IMG/VR virus record: IMGVR_UViG_3300021364_000027
Coordinates: 1 to 55,858 of that record
From: a virus
Direction: 5' to 3' (one strand)
Length of the DNA stretch: 55,858 nt
Part shown: positions 16,323-24,988 of the stretch, in pieces
How positions within the stretch are numbered: the stretch's first letter is position 1
How the letters are laid out: each line of letters begins with the position of its first letter
Notes under the pieces: generated by a model
Databases searched by the model: none
The model's input: only the letters and a program-made list of their open reading frames with translations
What the model was told of the DNA's origin: nothing
Made by a program: the position numbers and the translations under genes

Positions 16323-17018
16323 ATGGTAATCGACAGAGTTTACATCCCTCTTAAAAAAGAATGGAAACGTATTGGCATCAGTCTAAGTGGCGGTGCTGAC
16401 AGTGCTTTATTGGCTTACTTTGTGTTGAGCAACACAAATGCTGATATTTACTTTACTACACAGGTGCGTATGTGGAAAACACGCCCCTGGCAACGTTGGA
16501 TTGCTAGAGATGTGGTAAGTTGGTTCCGTGAAAAGTTCCATAATCGCATTGAACACATCGAAGGGTTTATACCACCAGAGATGGAAGAGCCAAACACAAC
16601 ACACATAATAGACGAGTACGGTCAAAGCAAGCCTGGCAATAGAATTATACTGCGAGCACACAATGAATACATTGCACATCTACACAACCTAGATGCATGG
16701 TATGCTGCTGTGACTCTAAATCCTAATGAAAAGTTTGAAGGTGCTCCTGAGGATAGAGAATATGCCAGGCTTCCTGCTGAAACAGAGCATATGGGTGTGA
16801 CAGTATGTCATCCATTCAGTATGGTTCGTAAAAATTGGATTATAAAACAATATGTTGATAACGAAATCGGTGAACTATTAGAAATTACACGTAGTTGTGA
16901 GGGAGAATTTGAAGGGCTAGACTATACAACTTACAAACCTTATCAACCTGTGCCATACTGTAATGAGTGTTTTTGGTGTAAAGAACGTGAATGGGGTATA
17001 GAAAATGCACACAAGTAA
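16323..17018 (+). CDS. QueC-like PP-loop ATPase
   Basis: A 231-residue protein of the N-type ATP pyrophosphatase family. SGGADS (22-27) is the PP-loop that binds ATP. Cys192 and Cys213-x2-Cys216-x2-Cys219 reproduce the zinc site at the C-terminus of QueC (7-cyano-7-deazaguanine synthase). QueC converts carboxydeazaguanine to preQ0, and phage relatives serve in 7-deazaguanine DNA modification. No recognisable QueD, QueE, FolE or DNA transglycosylase is in the window, so the substrate may differ. It leads a plus-strand operon with three radical-SAM genes and overlaps the first of them by 14 bases. Confidence 0.72.
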   Translation: MVIDRVYIPLKKEWKRIGISLSGGADSALLAYFVLSNTNADIYFTTQVRMWKTRPWQRWIARDVVSWFREKFHNRIEHIEGFIPPEMEEPNTTHIIDEYGQSKPGNRIILRAHNEYIAHLHNLDAWYAAVTLNPNEKFEGAPEDREYARLPAETEHMGVTVCHPFSMVRKNWIIKQYVDNEIGELLEITRSCEGEFEGLDYTTYKPYQPVPYCNECFWCKEREWGIENAHK

Positions 17019-18255
17019 AACTTTTTGTTTGCACCCTTTTACAGGTCTTGCTACTAGAGAAGATGGTGCAATCAAAGTGTGCTGTCGTAGTCAGCCTATT
17101 GGTTGGATACAGGATGAAACATTGGAAAGTGCATGGAATAATAAAAACATGCGTAGAGTGCGTGAACAAGTGCTTAACAATGAAATACCAGCAGAATGCG
17201 TACCTTGCTTTGATTTAGAAGCACAAGGCGTAGAAAGTTTAAGGCAAAGACACATACGTGATAGTTTTCCTGATGCACGTATAAACTTGTATCCAGATGC
17301 ATTAGATAAATTAGCAGACGATTATAGTATGCCGTTTGAATTTCCTACTATCGAAATCAAAATAAACAACTTGTGTAATCTTAAATGTCGTATGTGCAAT
17401 CCGTTGGACAGCACACAGTGGAAAGATTGGGAACAAGTAGAACAGTTTTATGAGGAAGAAGGCAATTACTTAGTAGATGCTGTGCGCAAACTAGGACTAA
17501 CACGAGCACCATACATTGGTTTGTTTGAGGATAGTGCAGAGTTTTGGGATAATTTAGAAAAGTTGCTGCCATATTTCCGCAGAGTTGAGTTTGCTGGTGG
17601 TGAGCCACTGATGGATCCTAGTCACTATCGCATTTTAGATATGTTAGCACCATACGGTGAAAACATTGAAATAAAGTATGCTACAAATGGCACTGTGACG
17701 GGTATAAAGGGCGGAAGGACCATACACGACTATTGGCCTAAGTTTAAGAACGTGGTTGTAAATGTAAGCATAGACGGGCTACACGGTGTGTATGAATACA
17801 TTAGAGGCAATGGTAAGTTTGAAGAAGTGGAAGAAAATATCAAAATCTTTAAGAGCTTTCCTAATGTAAAATATGTTGTAGGTGCTTGTACTGTACAAGT
17901 AGGCAATGTTATGCAACTACCGGACATTATAGATTACTTTTTAAATACCATGGGCATTGTATTTTATTCACACAGAGTAAATTATCCAAATGTGTTGAGT
18001 GCTCAATGTTTGCCCGTTGAATACAAAGAAAATGTTATTAACCAATTGACTGCAATGAAAGAAACTGTTGTAAATTATCCAGTAATGAAATTAGATAAAA
18101 GATTGCTTCCTATTACTTTACAACAAATACAAGACAATATTAATTTTTTACAAGCCCGTGATTTAAGCACCAAATGGGCAGATACATTAGCGTTTAATCA
18201 TAAATTAGATGCTAGTAGAAATCAAGGACCATTTGAAAAAATATGTTTAGTGTAG
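17005..18255 (+). CDS. Radical-SAM enzyme, class A
   Basis: A 416-residue protein. N-terminal module: Cys8, Cys26-Cys27, Cys65-x2-Cys68, with ESAWNN and a following arginine-rich stretch as in SPASM domains (EVWNS...LR). The core has Cys124-x3-Cys128-x2-Cys131 (CNLKCRMC) and FAGGEP at 196-201. SIDGLHGVYEYIRG is a conserved class A segment. The C-terminus lacks the FPELxxL tail that marks most class A members. It is the first gene of an A-C-C' cassette that is repeated in inverted orientation at 26364-23050. It overlaps both neighbours by 13-14 bases. Confidence 0.9.
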   Translation: MHTSKTFCLHPFTGLATREDGAIKVCCRSQPIGWIQDETLESAWNNKNMRRVREQVLNNEIPAECVPCFDLEAQGVESLRQRHIRDSFPDARINLYPDALDKLADDYSMPFEFPTIEIKINNLCNLKCRMCNPLDSTQWKDWEQVEQFYEEEGNYLVDAVRKLGLTRAPYIGLFEDSAEFWDNLEKLLPYFRRVEFAGGEPLMDPSHYRILDMLAPYGENIEIKYATNGTVTGIKGGRTIHDYWPKFKNVVVNVSIDGLHGVYEYIRGNGKFEEVEENIKIFKSFPNVKYVVGACTVQVGNVMQLPDIIDYFLNTMGIVFYSHRVNYPNVLSAQCLPVEYKENVINQLTAMKETVVNYPVMKLDKRLLPITLQQIQDNINFLQARDLSTKWADTLAFNHKLDASRNQGPFEKICLV

Positions 18256-19139
18256 AAAACAGATGGCCACACTACAAAGATAGTGTAAAAGTAGAATGGA
18301 ATCTAGGCAAACGTTGTAATCTAGACTGTTCATACTGCCCACCTGAAATACACGACCAACATAGTCCGCACACAAACATAGGAAAACTTTTTAACACTGT
18401 AGATACACTTTCAAAAATTGACAACGTGAGGATTAGTTTTACCGGAGGTGAACCATGTGTACATCCTCAATTCGAACAGCTGGTAGAATATGCTAGACCA
18501 AAAATCAAATGGCTAAGTGTGACTACAAACGCAACAAGAAAGGCAGACTTCTATTTAAATTTGCGTGTCAATTACATTGTTTTTAGTTTACATTTTGAAG
18601 ATGTTGACTGGCGAAGTAGACTTAACAATATAATCTATCTAGCTGGCACACTAAATGGAACAAAATTTCCAAAAGATTATCATGTAATGATAATGGCTCA
18701 TCACGATTATATGAAAGAAGTTAAATTAGCAACAAGATGGCTAATTGAACACAATATTGCTTTTAGTATTAGACGTATACGCTGGACTGAAAGACATGAT
18801 TGGTTTGATGATATGAGATACCAAGCAGAAGATTTGGAGTGGATTAAAAGTACAGATACAACAGCTAAACCAAATACACTTGTAGATAGCAAAGAGTTGC
18901 TACACACAAACGATATACTAAAAAATAATCTCAATAACTTCAAAGGCTGGCAGTGTAGAGCAGGTATAGAAAGTTTAATGATAAATTGGGACGGAGAAGT
19001 ACACAGAGCAACCTGCCGAGTTGGTGGTAGTTTAGGAAATATATACGAAGGTAGTTTTCAAAGGCCAGATATACCAGTAATATGTTCAAGAGAATGGTGT
19101 ACTTGTGCTGCTGATGTAAATATAACAAAATGGAAGTAG
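18243..19139 (+). CDS. Radical-SAM enzyme, class C
   Basis: A 298-residue protein with Cys25-x3-Cys29-x2-Cys32 (CNLDCSYC), TGGEP ending at 71, FKGWQCRAG in the C-terminal third and a final CSREWCTCAAD (Cys281, Cys286, Cys288). The last motif is the class C signature, with Ala replacing the Gly seen in other members. It is the middle gene of the A-C-C' cassette. Superfamily assignment is secure; the substrate is unknown. Confidence 0.9.
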   Translation: MFSVENRWPHYKDSVKVEWNLGKRCNLDCSYCPPEIHDQHSPHTNIGKLFNTVDTLSKIDNVRISFTGGEPCVHPQFEQLVEYARPKIKWLSVTTNATRKADFYLNLRVNYIVFSLHFEDVDWRSRLNNIIYLAGTLNGTKFPKDYHVMIMAHHDYMKEVKLATRWLIEHNIAFSIRRIRWTERHDWFDDMRYQAEDLEWIKSTDTTAKPNTLVDSKELLHTNDILKNNLNNFKGWQCRAGIESLMINWDGEVHRATCRVGGSLGNIYEGSFQRPDIPVICSREWCTCAADVNITKWK

Positions 19140-20191
19140 ATGCGATTAAATTAACCAAGCCTGAACCTATGATGATTACATGGGATATAGGCAGGCGTTG
19201 TAATTTTGACTGTACTTATTGCGAAAGTACAAGACACAATACCTACAGTCCTCCTACTAGTTGGGAAAATTTATGTTCCACACTGGATTTTATAAAACAA
19301 TACACAAGATTATATAATCAACCCAATGCTAACATAGGATTTACAGGAGGTGAGCCAACTGTAAATCCACGATTCTGGGACTTTGTGGAAAAAATTAACA
19401 ACGAAACTGAGTTTCAAGTTGGCATGACCAGCAACGGTACATGGCCAGAAAAGCATATTAACTTTATAAAAGATAATTTTGTAGGTATAACACTGAGTTA
19501 TCATGCTGAAGCAAATCTTTTTAGCAAAGAACGCACCATTGATAACGCTATACTGGTAAAACAAGCAGGAATGTGGCTTACTGTGAATGTAATGATGCAC
19601 ACTGACCACTGGGACGAATGTGTTGAAGTTCACGAAAAACTCAAATCACACGGTATAGACAGCAAACCTACCATGATTGGTGATGGCAACCTTGGTGTCA
19701 CAGATTGGTTTGAGGACACAGAAGGTGTAAAACGTAGAACCAGTCACCCGTATACCAAACAACAACAAGAATGGTATCTACGAGAAAAAGGTTTACCCTC
19801 AGATATAGTGGAAAAAATTGCTGAAGGCTATGAATTACCAAGAGGTTGCTGTGGTGCTAGAAGCATAGAAGGCAGTTGCAATGGCTGTTGGCAAAATGTT
19901 GAAGCAGTGAACACCAACTTCCAAGGATGGTACTGTGCTGTTAATCGTTATTTTCTACATATCGATCAACACACAGAAAAAGTATATCATCATCAAACCT
20001 GTCAAACCAGTTTCAGTGGCAGGAAAGGAGCAATAGGTAGACTCAGCAATCCTGATGGTATACTGAACTATGCTTATGAAAACAGAGATAGAATCATACG
20101 CTGCCCACACAGTAGATGTGGTTGCGGTATGTGTGTGCCCAAAGCTAGGTCACTTGATGTTTTTCGACAAATTGTTGGCTCGGGTTTGTAG
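19130..20191 (+). CDS. Radical-SAM enzyme, class C' (extra Cys-rich segment)
   Basis: A 353-residue protein with Cys24-x3-Cys28-x2-Cys31 (CNFDCTYC) and TGGEP ending at 76. Unlike ordinary class C proteins it has an extra cysteine-rich segment near 240-258 (GCCGARSIEGSCNGCW), then FQGWYCAVN, and a CPHSRCGCGMCVPKAR ending. These could hold one or two auxiliary clusters. The gene at 23050 has the same layout (SCCSKKDLCASGC and CWCGICAPKAR). Its 3' end overlaps the convergent class B gene by 47 bases, so the C-terminal coding region is constrained on both strands. Confidence 0.9.
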   Translation: MEVDAIKLTKPEPMMITWDIGRRCNFDCTYCESTRHNTYSPPTSWENLCSTLDFIKQYTRLYNQPNANIGFTGGEPTVNPRFWDFVEKINNETEFQVGMTSNGTWPEKHINFIKDNFVGITLSYHAEANLFSKERTIDNAILVKQAGMWLTVNVMMHTDHWDECVEVHEKLKSHGIDSKPTMIGDGNLGVTDWFEDTEGVKRRTSHPYTKQQQEWYLREKGLPSDIVEKIAEGYELPRGCCGARSIEGSCNGCWQNVEAVNTNFQGWYCAVNRYFLHIDQHTEKVYHHQTCQTSFSGRKGAIGRLSNPDGILNYAYENRDRIIRCPHSRCGCGMCVPKARSLDVFRQIVGSGL

Positions 20192-21191
20192 TTAGATTGC
20201 CACAGGTTCTAGCACAGGTATACAATTTATGTGTAGTCCAATAGCGTTTCCACACTGATGTATATCCAGGCTTGCTGATAACTTGTTTGATGCTTTGTTT
20301 GCGTAGATTTGTGTTGCCCATGTCAGCTATCAAAAACTCGTATTGACTTTTGATTTTTTGTTTTGCTTCGTACAACGGATCTTGTCTGTTATGATAATTG
20401 TAGGGTATGCTGGCTAAAAAGCAGCAAGGCATTAAATCTAAATGTGCGTCTATGTAAACTTCACGTTGCTTTTTTGCCCAACAGTCTATCACACTTGCTT
20501 CTACTAGATCTGGTATTTGTTGAGGGTCAATAGGTTGTGTGGGCATGTGCGGTTCCAATGTGTCTATAACATGTCCTAGATTGTTTTTTACATCGAAGCT
20601 GTTTTCAAAAGCAAATCTACTGCTGTCTTTCACAGAAAAATATTTGAACTCATAGTATTTTGAAACTTCTTGTGCTGCTTTTACTTGGTCAGCATTGTGT
20701 TTGAATCTTATCATGCTCCATTCTGCTGTGCCGCCGGCATTGATAAATGCTCTGGCATTGTTTATGATTTTGTTATAGTCTGTATTGATTCTATATCTGC
20801 TGTGTGTATTAGCTAATCCGTCTATGGCAAAAACAACTTTGTGTTCTGCGGGCAAATGTTTTGGTAGGTCTTTCCACCAACGTTCATTTCGCAAACTACC
20901 ATTGGTGTGTATGTCGATATAGATATCATCATCCTTTACCCAGTCTAACATTTTAACTAGATGAAAGTTCAATAGAGGATCGCCAAAGTTGCCACAGAAT
21001 GTAATTTTTTCAATTTGTCTCTTGACTTCTTGATCAAAAACCTGTATAAAGTCATTAACAGTCCAGTCTGCTTCACGTAGCAAAGGATTTTCTATGCCGC
21101 CATGACGGTTCCTACTACACATAGGACACTGTGCTTGGCAACGATTTGATATTTCTATGTGAACACTTTTGAGATCTGTAAAACTAAACAC
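20145..21191 (-). CDS. Radical-SAM enzyme, class B (GTG start)
   Basis: A 348-residue protein with Cys18-x3-Cys22-x2-Cys25 (CQAQCPMC) and CGNFGDP at 66-72, the same residue numbers as in the gene at 8450. C-terminal LMPCCFLA and CARTCG give possible auxiliary-cluster ligands. The start is read as GTG at 21191 because it puts the cluster motif at residue 18 as in its paralogues and because TATAAATA lies four bases before it. It stands alone on the minus strand between plus-strand genes. Confidence 0.87.
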   Translation of the reverse strand: MFSFTDLKSVHIEISNRCQAQCPMCSRNRHGGIENPLLREADWTVNDFIQVFDQEVKRQIEKITFCGNFGDPLLNFHLVKMLDWVKDDDIYIDIHTNGSLRNERWWKDLPKHLPAEHKVVFAIDGLANTHSRYRINTDYNKIINNARAFINAGGTAEWSMIRFKHNADQVKAAQEVSKYYEFKYFSVKDSSRFAFENSFDVKNNLGHVIDTLEPHMPTQPIDPQQIPDLVEASVIDCWAKKQREVYIDAHLDLMPCCFLASIPYNYHNRQDPLYEAKQKIKSQYEFLIADMGNTNLRKQSIKQVISKPGYTSVWKRYWTTHKLYTCARTCGNLTTNPSQQFVEKHQVT

Positions 21192-21195
21192 TTTT

Positions 21196-21203
21196 TATTT
21201 ATA
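21196..21203 (-). promoter_or_regulatory. Consensus T4 late promoter octamer
   Basis: TATAAATA on the minus strand, an exact match to the T4 late consensus, ending four bases before the GTG at 21191. Transcription from it would start within a few bases of the GTG, giving a nearly leaderless message. Confidence 0.65.
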
Positions 21204-21217
21204 TGCGCACTTAATGA

Positions 21218-21225
21218 ACTAAATA
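21218..21225 (+). promoter_or_regulatory. Late-type promoter octamer, plus strand
   Basis: ACTAAATA followed by CCAT and the ATG at 21230. It is a weaker match to TATAAATA but has the same four-base spacing as at 15471, 21191, 29941 and 33096. Confidence 0.5.
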
Positions 21226-21229
21226 CCAT

Positions 21230-21979
21230 ATGGATCACACTGAATTTTATCAGCAGTACAAAGATGCCGCAACAGAATTACATCCACTTCCAGATTATGA
21301 TTTAGAAGATCAAGCACGTTGGATTATTTCAGGAAATGGCTATCAATATCTAGAATTAGACTGGATGTTCCCAACCAATAAGTGGCAAAAGGAAAGCAGT
21401 TTTGCTGAACCTTATTATGTAGCACACAGAGACGAAGCCACAGGAGAAGGCACACACCATGGATGGAGTAGTTGTGTACTACACGGTATAGGCGTGGACA
21501 AAACCAATGTATATCAAACATATGGATATGAAACAGAACCTGAATATAGTTGGACAGAACTAGGAGAAAAGTGTAAAAGCATACGCATGTTTTTTGACAC
21601 TGTGTTTCCAGCAGAACGCTTTGCTAGAATACGTTTTATGAGATTAGCACCAGGAGGTTGGATATCACCACACAATGACTTTTCACCTATGGTGACTTCT
21701 GAAAATCTTTTTGACTTTCCAATACCTGTTAACATTGCTGTGGATCATCCCAACGATTGTCACATGACCTTAAAAGATGCTGGTGTAGTTCCTTTTGAGT
21801 CTGGCAAGATGTGTTTGGTAAACATATTCCGTGATCACAGTGTGGTAAACTTCAGTGACCGTCCAAGAATACACATTATCGCCCACTGTTATTTGGGCAA
21901 TCGCAAGAAAGAGTACTGTCAATTAATTGTAGATAGTTATCGTAAACAACATGAACGTATATCCAAGCAAATTCACTGA
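21230..21979 (+). CDS. Aspartyl/asparaginyl beta-hydroxylase-like oxygenase
   Basis: A 249-residue protein. WISPHNDF gives His148 and Asp150, FRDHSVVNFSD gives His203, and RPRIHIIAHC supplies Arg211 or Arg213. These form the iron and 2-oxoglutarate site in the order used by aspartyl/asparaginyl beta-hydroxylases. The segment RLAPGGWISPH is also characteristic (RLxPGxxIxPH). It overlaps the next gene by 29 bases, implying coupled translation. The substrate could be a peptide, a free amino acid or a glycan-linked residue. Confidence 0.78.
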   Translation: MDHTEFYQQYKDAATELHPLPDYDLEDQARWIISGNGYQYLELDWMFPTNKWQKESSFAEPYYVAHRDEATGEGTHHGWSSCVLHGIGVDKTNVYQTYGYETEPEYSWTELGEKCKSIRMFFDTVFPAERFARIRFMRLAPGGWISPHNDFSPMVTSENLFDFPIPVNIAVDHPNDCHMTLKDAGVVPFESGKMCLVNIFRDHSVVNFSDRPRIHIIAHCYLGNRKKEYCQLIVDSYRKQHERISKQIH

Positions 21980-23108
21980 TAATAAAACCTGTGTATGTAT
22001 TGTAAACGATATTGCTGAATACACTGTGGATCGTCAACTGGTTGTAAATCGTGCTGACTACACAATCAGCAACTTAACTGGCATGGGTTATACTGTGTTT
22101 GAACACACTAATGTAGACAAACTGCTACAACGTGCCTGTGGCAAATACGATCGTGCTGTTGTAATCAGTGCTGGCACAGAATTCATCAACGGCACACAGT
22201 TTTTTGACACCCATCCTGAAGAATACGATTTGCTGTGCCATATACTAGACGGTGGCGATGCTTACTATGGCATACACCCTCAGTGTTTCAGTATCAACTT
22301 AAAAACATATGTAGACCTAGGCTGCCCTGAGTTTGGTCAAGCTGAATATTTTACAGATTACCAAGAACTGGAACCAATCCGCAGTCACGATAGCATACAT
22401 GATGGTTATTTGCCCAGTTGGATTGGTGCTGGAAAAATAATTGTAAACTATAAACACAAACAAGCAGGTTGGAATTTGATAAAGACACTGCTGGACAATC
22501 ACCGCACCATTGCTGCGTATAGCAAAGATCAACGTGAGGGAAAGTTTTATCAATACAGATCAGGAGAAACTACCGGCTATATCTACCAAAAATATAACTA
22601 CTGTCTGACTACACACGTACATACTCAGGCTACAGGTAAGCCCGACTATCCAAGAGTATATGATACACCTGTTATGCGTCTCGTAGCGCCTGCTAATCCT
22701 GCTGCTGCTGAACAACGTGGCCCTGCTGCTGAACACATTTATTATGATTACAATTTGTCAGCACTAGAAGCAGCAGGAGGCGGCATACACGTTGATCCTA
22801 TAAACACACCTGATGACTTTGTAGCACACATACCCAAAGACAATCCGCAAGGCACAGTGATTGACATGAGCAACGTTTTTTGTTATGAAGGTACTGCTGC
22901 CATGTACAGTTTGCGTTATAGAGTAGCTCAAGAGAATCGTTTAATAGAATTGCTACAACAAGAACTAGGTGATGCTACTGTTATATTTGATCAACGGGCA
23001 GCAGAGGGTATACAGCCTTGGATAGCTGAAACAGGGCTTGTGAAAGATCTTACTCTGACTGACTATAATTCTCTAGATTTGCCATCATGGCATCAAACTG
23101 TGATTTAG
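21951..23108 (+). CDS. Unknown protein, possibly two-domain
   Basis: A 385-residue protein I cannot assign. The N-terminal half has a Rossmann-like alternation (TCVCIVNDIAEY, RAVVISAGTEF) and an acidic CHILDGGDAYYGIHPQCF segment that could be a nucleotide-sugar site. The C-terminal half contains GTVIDMSNVFCYEGTAAMYS and ATVIFDQRAAEG, reminiscent of SAM- or nucleotide-binding folds. A short Ala/Pro-rich stretch (ANPAAAEQRGPAAEH) may be a linker. The 3' end overlaps the convergent radical-SAM gene by 59 bases. Confidence 0.5.
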   Translation: MNVYPSKFTDNKTCVCIVNDIAEYTVDRQLVVNRADYTISNLTGMGYTVFEHTNVDKLLQRACGKYDRAVVISAGTEFINGTQFFDTHPEEYDLLCHILDGGDAYYGIHPQCFSINLKTYVDLGCPEFGQAEYFTDYQELEPIRSHDSIHDGYLPSWIGAGKIIVNYKHKQAGWNLIKTLLDNHRTIAAYSKDQREGKFYQYRSGETTGYIYQKYNYCLTTHVHTQATGKPDYPRVYDTPVMRLVAPANPAAAEQRGPAAEHIYYDYNLSALEAAGGGIHVDPINTPDDFVAHIPKDNPQGTVIDMSNVFCYEGTAAMYSLRYRVAQENRLIELLQQELGDATVIFDQRAAEGIQPWIAETGLVKDLTLTDYNSLDLPSWHQTVI

Positions 23109-24087
23109 TCCGTGCTTTAGGCGCACATATGCCACACCAACAACTGCTCTTTTTACACACAATACCATTGCTGTGCATCTTTGCAAAGATACTTTCAGTA
23201 TCGCTTAGATATCCAATAGGTCCAACTTGGTTATCGTAATTCATTTTACAATCTTTATTTGTAAATACTTCGCCTGTGTTTTGCCTTATGTACAAAAAGT
23301 TGTCTGCAACACTGCATGTCCAACCTTTAAATTTATTATTAACATAGTTGGTCATACAGCCGCTGGCACATAAATCTTTTTTACTGCAACAACTACGTCC
23401 TTCTGCACTCAAGTTTAATCCTTTGACTAACAAATGAGCAAGTTTATCTTTGGTTGTTATTTTTCTGCCAAGCAAGTATTCACTTTGTTCTGCATTGTAA
23501 TTAAAACGCATATCTAGCCAATGATGATCAATTTGTCTTGGTACACACTTTATATCATTTGCAGCACACCATTCAATCATTTCTATACAAGTATCCCAGT
23601 GTTTAGGATGCATCATTATTGCTACATGAAAGTTTTTGTTTTTTTCTTTTAGGTATAAAATATTTGCTTTTACTAGATTGTGTTGCTTTTCACTTGCTTC
23701 TGCATGAAAACTTATGGTCATAAAGTCTGTATATGTGCAAATCCTACTCCATAAGTTTTTACCAACAACTGCATTGGTAATAAAACTTACACCCAGATAA
23801 TAATCATGTTCTTGCTTTTTTTGATTTATATATTTTAATATATGTATTATACTAGGATGAAATAAACTTTCTCCACCTTGTATGTTTAAATTTGCTTTTT
23901 GTACATTTTTGCGTTTTAAATATTCTAATATAAAGTCAATTGTATTTAGAGAATTTGCCAATGGCGGATGTTCTGTGCGATTATCATGTCCGTCTCCACA
24001 ATAACTGCAATCAAGATTGCATTTCAGTGTGCTTTCCCATGCAACTTGAAATATGTTTTTTGTATATGGGTGTAAAGTATCAAACAT
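23050..24087 (-). CDS. Radical-SAM enzyme, class C' (GGES variant)
   Basis: A 345-residue protein with Cys23-x3-Cys27-x2-Cys30 (CNLDCSYC). The SAM-binding motif is GGES (71-74), with Ser in place of the usual Pro. The C-terminal half has SCCSKKDLCASGC, FKGWTCSVA and SSCWCGICAPKAR, matching the plus-strand gene at 19130 element for element. It is the last gene of the minus-strand A-C-C' cassette. The Pro to Ser change is tolerated in some radical-SAM enzymes, so activity is still expected. Confidence 0.88.
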   Translation of the reverse strand: MFDTLHPYTKNIFQVAWESTLKCNLDCSYCGDGHDNRTEHPPLANSLNTIDFILEYLKRKNVQKANLNIQGGESLFHPSIIHILKYINQKKQEHDYYLGVSFITNAVVGKNLWSRICTYTDFMTISFHAEASEKQHNLVKANILYLKEKNKNFHVAIMMHPKHWDTCIEMIEWCAANDIKCVPRQIDHHWLDMRFNYNAEQSEYLLGRKITTKDKLAHLLVKGLNLSAEGRSCCSKKDLCASGCMTNYVNNKFKGWTCSVADNFLYIRQNTGEVFTNKDCKMNYDNQVGPIGYLSDTESIFAKMHSNGIVCKKSSCWCGICAPKARTKSQFDAMMANLENYSQSE

Positions 24088-24988
24088 GTTCCCTCCACTT
24101 AGTAGTAATTGTTTCGCCGCTGCATGGACATGTATACTTACTACATTTTATAGATTTGATTTCTATATCAGGTAAATCATATATGTTGTAGCCAAGATCA
24201 GTTCCGCAATTGCCACCAACATTCCCTTGTCTATCTATTTTAACAATATCAACACCCAAATTACACTGCCAGCCCTCAAAGTGATTGAGGTTGTTTACCA
24301 CAAAGTAGTTGTCGTCAGTGTGTGTTTCACCGTCTATACTGAATTTGGTTCTTGGCTTGCGTTGAACTTCGGTATACCAATCCATATCAGGATATTGCTT
24401 GATTGGATTACGCACATACTCTAATTGTTCTTCGTTGTAGCGATGTTCGCCGTCATATAAAACAGTCTTTGCAAGCACAGGAAACGGCTTGCAACCGCCT
24501 ACTACAGCGTCTACAAGGCGCTTACAGCGCCCGAAGTGTTCAGGATCCATCAATACGTCAATATTTGTTTCTACACGGTAATCGTATAACAGTTCAGCAA
24601 CTGACTTACAATGGGCAGGATCTCCTGATTCATGATGTAAACTGATATGGACCACATCAAAACAATGCCAGTGTCTTCTCCACCAACTAAGACTTTGACT
24701 AGCATTGGTACTCAAACATATTTTAATATCGTGTGCCATTTTAAGTGTATTACACAGACGTGGCAAGTGTTTCCACAGTGTAGGCTCACCTCCTATCAGA
24801 TACAATCTAGTAGGTCTGTCGTGTTGTTTAATATATTTTAGCAGTGCTGTTTCTAATCGATCTACATCAGGCCAGCGCACTGTGCCTTCATTAGCACCTG
24901 GGAAACAATAGCTACACTTGTAATTACAAGTATTGCCCAAGTCCAATTCAATGACAAAATCTGTATCGTGGTTTTCAATAGATATCAT
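24080..24988 (-). CDS. Radical-SAM enzyme, class C
   Basis: A 302-residue protein with Cys21-x3-Cys25-x2-Cys28 (CNYKCSYC), IGGEPTLW (GGEP 66-69), FEGWQCNLG and a terminal CSKYTCPCSGE. It resembles the gene at 2024 in several places: YxILGGEPTxW against YLIGGEPTLW, and the paired WPDIEQ/WPDVDR segment. It overlaps the upstream class A gene by four bases (ATGA) and the downstream C' gene by eight. It is the middle gene of the second A-C-C' cassette. Confidence 0.9.
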   Translation of the reverse strand: MISIENHDTDFVIELDLGNTCNYKCSYCFPGANEGTVRWPDVDRLETALLKYIKQHDRPTRLYLIGGEPTLWKHLPRLCNTLKMAHDIKICLSTNASQSLSWWRRHWHCFDVVHISLHHESGDPAHCKSVAELLYDYRVETNIDVLMDPEHFGRCKRLVDAVVGGCKPFPVLAKTVLYDGEHRYNEEQLEYVRNPIKQYPDMDWYTEVQRKPRTKFSIDGETHTDDNYFVVNNLNHFEGWQCNLGVDIVKIDRQGNVGGNCGTDLGYNIYDLPDIEIKSIKCSKYTCPCSGETITTKWREHV

